Notes under the pieces: model-generated
Told to the model about the DNA's origin: nothing
The model's database searches: none
Seen by the model: the letters and a program-made list of their open reading frames with translations, nothing else
Translations under genes and position numbers: made by a program
In this document: positions 60,486 to 64,000 of the stretch, piece by piece
Position numbering within the stretch: the stretch's first letter is position 1
Layout of the letters: each line of letters starts with the position of its first letter
NCBI RefSeq assembly: GCF_031882575.1
Contig: NZ_CP134772.1
Location: forward strand, 3,367,001-3,431,000
Direction of reading: 5' to 3'
Length of the DNA: 64,000 nucleotides
Source: Pseudomonas sp. VD-NE ins
Lineage (GTDB): Bacteria > Pseudomonadota > Gammaproteobacteria > Pseudomonadales > Pseudomonadaceae

Positions 60486-60656
60486 GATGCTGGGCTGATT
60501 GAACGGGTGGAGACGCACCGTCAGCGCCTGATGCAGTTTTATCGGGCGAGCCTGCATGCCTATGACGGCGATCGGGATGCGTGGGGGCAGGATATGCGCG
60601 AGGTGATGCGCTGGGATGGCGGGAATCCGTACTTTCGCTGGTTTACCGGGCAATGA
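60486..60656 (+). pseudogene. 3' remnant of an unidentified gene
   Basis: An open frame with normal Pseudomonas codon use runs to a TGA at 60654 but has no start codon with a ribosome site. Its end reads like the C-terminus of a real protein (AWGQDMREVMRWDGGNP, then FRWFTGQ). About 56 residues remain. I do not recognise the parent family. Sequence upstream is AT-richer and REP-like, as expected after deletion of the 5' part. Confidence 0.45.
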
Positions 60657-60674
60657 TGTAGCGCCTGAGCAAAT

Positions 60675-60773
60675 GCCATCGCGGGCAAGCCCGCTCCCAC
60701 AGGGAACGATGTGAATCAAAAATCGCATTCACAACGCCGAACCCTGTGGGAGCGGGCTTGCCCGCGATGGGGC
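60675..60773. repeat. REP doublet (REPIN)
   Basis: Inverted copies with the GCGGGCAAGCCCGC core lie between the gene remnant and the DUF3313 gene. Confidence 0.87.
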
Positions 60774-60789
60774 CATCAACTGCGCTGAA

Positions 60790-61467
60790 TTATTTGGACC
60801 CGGACTTCAACTTGAGATACGACTGACGCAAGTCCGAGGCCCAGCCATCGATCACAGGTTTGACGTCATTCGCCGTCATCGCCTGCTTGTCATTTTCCAA
60901 CGGCTTGCCGGTGCCTTTGCGCACCACTTGCGCGACGACCTTGTTATTCGCGCCATCGAGAAACACCGCTTCGGTGGCCAGAGTGGTTTCCTGATCGCGG
61001 ATACCGCTGGCGGTGCTGACCGCGGCGGCGACCAGGGCGATCGGAATCACTTCATACGCGTGCAGGCCTTCGGTCGAGCTGCTCACGGCGGTGATCGCCG
61101 CACGCACCACAATCACGCCTGGGCCCGGGCCGGTGGCCAGCGGCAAGTCTTTGCCAATCTCACGTTTGAGCGCCTGATCGTAGTAGGAGGTGATGCCATT
61201 GAGGGTCTGCTGGGAGATCTTCGCAGTCGGTTGCGGTTTCGGGTAGAGCTGGGTTGGTTCGATATAAACGCTGGTGAATTTCTTGATGTCGACCTTCGGA
61301 TCGATCCAGCGCATCACCTCGGCACCGGACGGGGATTTGGCCTCCTTGAGCTGGCTGTAGTCCTTGAGGAAGCCTGAGTACTCTTTCGGGTCGACGGTTT
61401 TGCTGGAACAACCTACCACTGCGAGGGTGGCAAAACACAGTGTGCCCATCATCACTGCTAGCTTCAT
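60790..61467 (-). CDS. DUF3313 lipoprotein
   Basis: A 225-residue lipoprotein with lipobox VVGC (Cys20) after a hydrophobic signal. The mature part fits DUF3313: YSGFLKDYSQL, VYIEPTQLYP, and a Gly/Ala-rich hydrophobic segment VIPIALVAAAVSTASG. The family is periplasmic with no settled role. No clear partner genes. Confidence 0.83.
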   Translation of the reverse strand: MKLAVMMGTLCFATLAVVGCSSKTVDPKEYSGFLKDYSQLKEAKSPSGAEVMRWIDPKVDIKKFTSVYIEPTQLYPKPQPTAKISQQTLNGITSYYDQALKREIGKDLPLATGPGPGVIVVRAAITAVSSSTEGLHAYEVIPIALVAAAVSTASGIRDQETTLATEAVFLDGANNKVVAQVVRKGTGKPLENDKQAMTANDVKPVIDGWASDLRQSYLKLKSGSK

Positions 61468-61769
61468 GCTGTAACTCCTGTCAGAAGGCCGAAAACTCTG
61501 CCTGGGGGAGTTACAGGTATAGCTAAAACTTCAGTAATTGCGATTGCACAGCACAATATTCACGCAAGGCTGCGCGGTGGATCACAAGCGTGATTTGAAA
61601 GACGTCGAGCATCCGGCAACGCTGCATTGAGCACTTGGCAATGCGTGAACTTCAAGAGTCGGCTGCACTGGAGCAAGTTGAGCCAGAACGCCTGCAGGTG
61701 CTTTTGCAGGGCTGGAGGAAGATGAATATGGGGGATCCGGCGCTTAAGTGACGGGCTGGAGATTGTCTT
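61468..61769. other. Intergenic region upstream of the DUF3313 gene
   Basis: About 300 bases that must hold the DUF3313 promoter. A 36-codon frame at 61641-61751 (+), starting MRELQESAALEQ, has coding-like composition but no ribosome site or family; it may be a remnant. Nothing else is recognised. Confidence 0.4.
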
Positions 61770-62204
61770 GCCCTCACCCTAGCCCTCTCCCAAAGGTAGA
61801 GGGGACCGAATGGGGGATATTCGAGAGATGCACCGACGTGAGCGATTGGCTTTGAATCCATAATCGACTCGGTCTGTCACGTCGGTGTCGCTTGCCAGAC
61901 AACTCGGTCAGTCCCCCTCCCTCTGGGAATGGGGACCGAATGGGGATATTCAAGAGATACACCGACTTGAGCGATTGGCTTTGAATCCATAATCGACTCG
62001 GTTTTTCACGTCGGTGTCACTCGCCAGACAACTCGGTCAGTCCCCCTCCCTCTGGGAAAGGGGACCGAATGGGGATATTCAAGAGATACACCGACTTGAG
62101 CGATTGGCTTTGAATCCATAATCGACTCGGTCATTCACGTCGGTGCAACTCGCCAGACACCTCGGTCAGTCCCCTCTCCCTCCGGGAGAGGGTTAGGGTG
62201 AGGG
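61770..62204. repeat. Composite repeat element with three 130-bp units
   Basis: The ends are inverted copies of the CCCTCACCCTAGCCCTCTCCC sequence. Three nearly identical units start at 61801, 61931 and 62060 (periods 130 and 129). Each holds the core GAATCCATAATCGACTCGG (61854, 61983, 62112), which is the reverse complement of the core in the 43461-43744 element. Confidence 0.85.
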
Positions 62205-62224
62205 GCTTTTGAAGATTCAACCGA

Positions 62225-63199
62225 TTACCAGGAAGAAGTCTCACCACTACGCAACGCCATCTCCCGCCGACTGTTGATGTGCATCGCCTTGATCAACGAC
62301 ACCGTACCCACCAACAAAATCGCCGCGCCCAACAGGAAGTCGATGTTGTACAGCTGGAAGTCCTGCACCGGCCCGATCAGCAGAACCCGCACGATCGCGG
62401 CGCCCAGCAGCGTGGCGAGGAAGTCGATCCCCGGTTCATTACGGTAAAACACCAACAGCAACGGCAGACACAGCACCAACAGCAGCAGCAACACCACCAC
62501 CTTGAACGAGCCTTTGCGCTCGACACTGAAGGCACATTCGTGCGGTCCGTAAGCCTTGTAATCCTCGTCACGAATCATCGAGGTTTTCTCGTTGATGTAG
62601 TCGACGCGGTTGTACTTCTGGATCGGCGTGAAAGTGTTGGACATCTCCATCAACGTGGTGATGTTCTTGAAACGCAGGTCGATGCGCTCGCTGCCCTTGA
62701 GGTAATAGAGCACCGGTTTGTAGCCGTAGCGATAGGTGTCAAACGGGAATTCGGTGACTTGGCCCTGCACGCCGATCGGGCGCGGTTCGAGTTCGGCATA
62801 GGCGCTTTTGTTGGTCGCGGAGAGGTTGCGGCTCAGTGGCTGCACCTTGACCTGTTCAAGGAAGATCGGCGTGACGCCGTAGGACCACTGCAACGGCTCC
62901 AGACGCAGGCGCAGTTCGTTGCGAGCGAGGTCGTAGCGGTTGAAGGTCCGTTCCGAAACCACCAGCGAACCGCTGAGCATGAACTCGCCGCGCAGGTTGT
63001 TGGTGACACGCAAGGTCAACTGATCCTTGCCCAGCAGCGCTGCTTCAGTGGACGGAGGCGTGCCGCACCACGCGGTGCTTTCGCCGACGCCGCCGAGCTG
63101 GCCGTCGCGGTTTTCCTTGAATACGTAAAAGTAACTGGCCCACAGCGTCAGCATCAAAAGCAACGCTGTGAGGCCGAGGATTTTTTTGCCCGGACTCAC
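62225..63199 (-). CDS. Integral membrane protein of unknown function
   Basis: A 324-residue protein with one N-terminal membrane helix (about residues 7-27), a ~205-residue extracytoplasmic domain, and three C-terminal helices (about 233-252, 258-280 and 286-304). The external domain has no recognised fold (YDLARNELRLRLEPLQWSYG). The layout recalls CreD-type inner-membrane proteins, but I cannot confirm that. The start is a GTG at 63199 with GGGAG about 9 bases upstream; no ATG fits. Confidence 0.7.
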   Translation of the reverse strand: MSPGKKILGLTALLLMLTLWASYFYVFKENRDGQLGGVGESTAWCGTPPSTEAALLGKDQLTLRVTNNLRGEFMLSGSLVVSERTFNRYDLARNELRLRLEPLQWSYGVTPIFLEQVKVQPLSRNLSATNKSAYAELEPRPIGVQGQVTEFPFDTYRYGYKPVLYYLKGSERIDLRFKNITTLMEMSNTFTPIQKYNRVDYINEKTSMIRDEDYKAYGPHECAFSVERKGSFKVVVLLLLLVLCLPLLLVFYRNEPGIDFLATLLGAAIVRVLLIGPVQDFQLYNIDFLLGAAILLVGTVSLIKAMHINSRREMALRSGETSSW

Positions 63200-63340
63200 T
63201 GATCAGACTCCCTTCTTCGGTTCCATCGTCCAGCCGAAAACCCGCTGGCGAGGGCGACTCTACCAAAAGGCCACCACTGACCCAAGGGAAAATGCCCGAC
63301 TCAGGAGGTTTCTAGGGGTTTCCCCGGTGGTAAAAGCCAG

Positions 63341-63427
63341 ATCAAAAGATCGTCCGAACGCGGCCCGAACCTTCGGCAGCTCCTACAGTTGACCTCATGT
63401 AGGAGCTGCCGCAGGCTGCGATCTTTT
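63341..63427. repeat. Degenerate long inverted repeat
   Basis: The right arm TGTAGGAGCTGCCGCAGG...GATCTTTT pairs with a left arm interrupted by about 18 unrelated bases. It belongs to the family of the 48569-48652 repeat and lies 3' of the DUF934 gene. Confidence 0.7.
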
Positions 63428-63433
63428 CAAGCG

Positions 63434-63913
63434 TCAGCGCCGCCGGAACAGCGGGCGCGGTTCGATGACTGAGCGCCCATACAACACGCTCATGCCGGCC
63501 AACCCCTTCAGCGCATCCTCGGCGGATTTGTCCTCACGCACCGCGAAACTGTCAAACCCGCACTGGCGCATGTGGCTGAGCTGATCGCGCAACACATCGC
63601 CAATCGCGCGCAACTCCCCTGCCCAACCGAAACGACTGCGCAGCAGATACGCCTGACTGTAAGCGCGGCCGTCGCGAAAGCTCGGGAAATCCAGCGCGAT
63701 CAGCGGCAACGACCCCAGCCACGGCACCAGACTTTCAACTTCATCATCCGGGCCGAGCCACACCGCGTGAGTCGACGGCGACTCCAGCCAATGCGCCAAC
63801 GGCAACATCAACAGCCCGGCAGGCCTTGGCATCGATGGCTCGCGCACCAGCGTCCATGGATCGTCCGTCACAATCCGCGCCACACCCTGCTCCAGTCGCA
63901 GCAGATTATTCAT
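63434..63913 (-). CDS. DUF934 protein, sulfite reductase partner
   Basis: A 159-residue DUF934 protein. Typical segments are IALDFPSFRDGRAYSQAYLLR, GWAGELRAIGDVLRDQL and MRQCGFDSFAVRED. The family is encoded right after assimilatory nitrite/sulfite reductase in pseudomonads, and here its ATG overlaps the stop of that gene. Probably supports sulfate assimilation; biochemical role not established. Confidence 0.9.
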   Translation of the reverse strand: MNNLLRLEQGVARIVTDDPWTLVREPSMPRPAGLLMLPLAHWLESPSTHAVWLGPDDEVESLVPWLGSLPLIALDFPSFRDGRAYSQAYLLRSRFGWAGELRAIGDVLRDQLSHMRQCGFDSFAVREDKSAEDALKGLAGMSVLYGRSVIEPRPLFRRR

Positions 63914-64000
63914 GCCGTGGTCTCCAGCGTCTTCGGATAAACCCGCTCCTTGAACGGCTCCAGTCCGATCCGCGTGACGGTGTCGACAAACAGTTCCTCG
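63910..64000 (-). CDS. cysI: Nitrite/sulfite reductase, 3' end only
   Basis: The last 29 codons and TGA of a gene that continues beyond the window. The C-terminus (FVDTVTRIGLEPFKERVY) is that of the hemoprotein sulfite reductase found upstream of DUF934 genes. The ATGA overlap with the DUF934 gene shows coupling. The call rests on few residues plus context. Confidence 0.7.
   Translation of the reverse strand, partial: EELFVDTVTRIGLEPFKERVYPKTLETTA

Noticed and set aside
61641..61751. Small gene of 36 codons
   Set aside because: No ribosome site, no family likeness and no context; noted only in the intergenic entry.

Overview
The window reads as a chromosomal segment of a Pseudomonas of the fluorescens group. 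The evidence is high-GC codon use, roughly ten REP doublets (REPINs) of the kinds typical of fluorescent pseudomonads, Pseudomonas-restricted small families (DUF3203, DUF6124, DUF2934) and complete muxABC-opmB and glgE/treS/glgB blocks. I see no prophage, insertion sequence, integrase, tRNA, rRNA or CRISPR array. This is core genome with small accessory patches.

Layout. (1) 1-1.2 kb: small genes (Fur-like winged helix, membrane peptide, lipoprotein). (2) 1.3-8.4 kb: a compact five-gene accessory operon with an MdfA-like exporter, a LuxE-like acyl-protein synthetase, a LuxC-like acyl reductase fused to a PaaK-like ligase, a second PaaK-like ligase and a GNAT acetyltransferase. There is no luciferase; the set looks like an undescribed carboxylate-activation and reduction pathway. 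(3) 8.4-14.7 kb: an unknown protein, a chemoreceptor, a DUF411 protein with a YqaA-type membrane protein, a hydrolase and a 2-hydroxyacid dehydrogenase. (4) 15.2-40.4 kb: the alpha-glucan/trehalose region. A plus-strand operon glgA-treZ-malQ-treY-DUF2934-glgX builds, debranches and converts glucan to trehalose. A minus-strand operon glgE-treS/maltokinase-glgB turns trehalose into branched alpha-glucan by the GlgE route, with a candidate AlgU (sigma-22) promoter ahead of glgE. No glgC is present in the window.

Directly after glgX, and translationally coupled among themselves, lie four genes with a Nod-factor-like enzyme set: acyl-CoA dehydrogenase, PIG-L deacetylase, NodS-like methyltransferase and GT2 glycosyltransferase. 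A second PIG-L paralogue follows that keeps its metal ligands but has lost two catalytic residues. Then come an EEP-family phosphatase/nuclease without its usual cardiolipin synthase partner and a passenger-less autotransporter barrel.

(5) 40.6-48.4 kb: a small proline-rich peptide, MgtC-like protein, DUF3203, ccoG, a MocR-type regulator, an SDR oxidoreductase and a MucR-like MHYT-GGDEF-EAL protein. (6) 48.7-57.8 kb: muxABC-opmB tripartite RND efflux operon on the minus strand with a REPIN between muxB and muxC. (7) 58-64 kb: tpx, YciI-like protein, cold-shock protein, a DUF6124 gene preceded by a strikingly structured leader, a gene remnant, DUF3313 lipoprotein, a tandemly amplified repeat element, an unknown membrane protein, DUF934 and the 3' end of a sulfite reductase gene.

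The points most worth following up are the LuxE/LuxC/PaaK operon, the NodS/PIG-L/GT2/ACAD quartet with its pseudoenzyme paralogue, the DUF6124 leader RNA, and a repeat family whose two copies in this window were amplified with different unit lengths. All functional calls come from reading the translated sequences; no database search was run.
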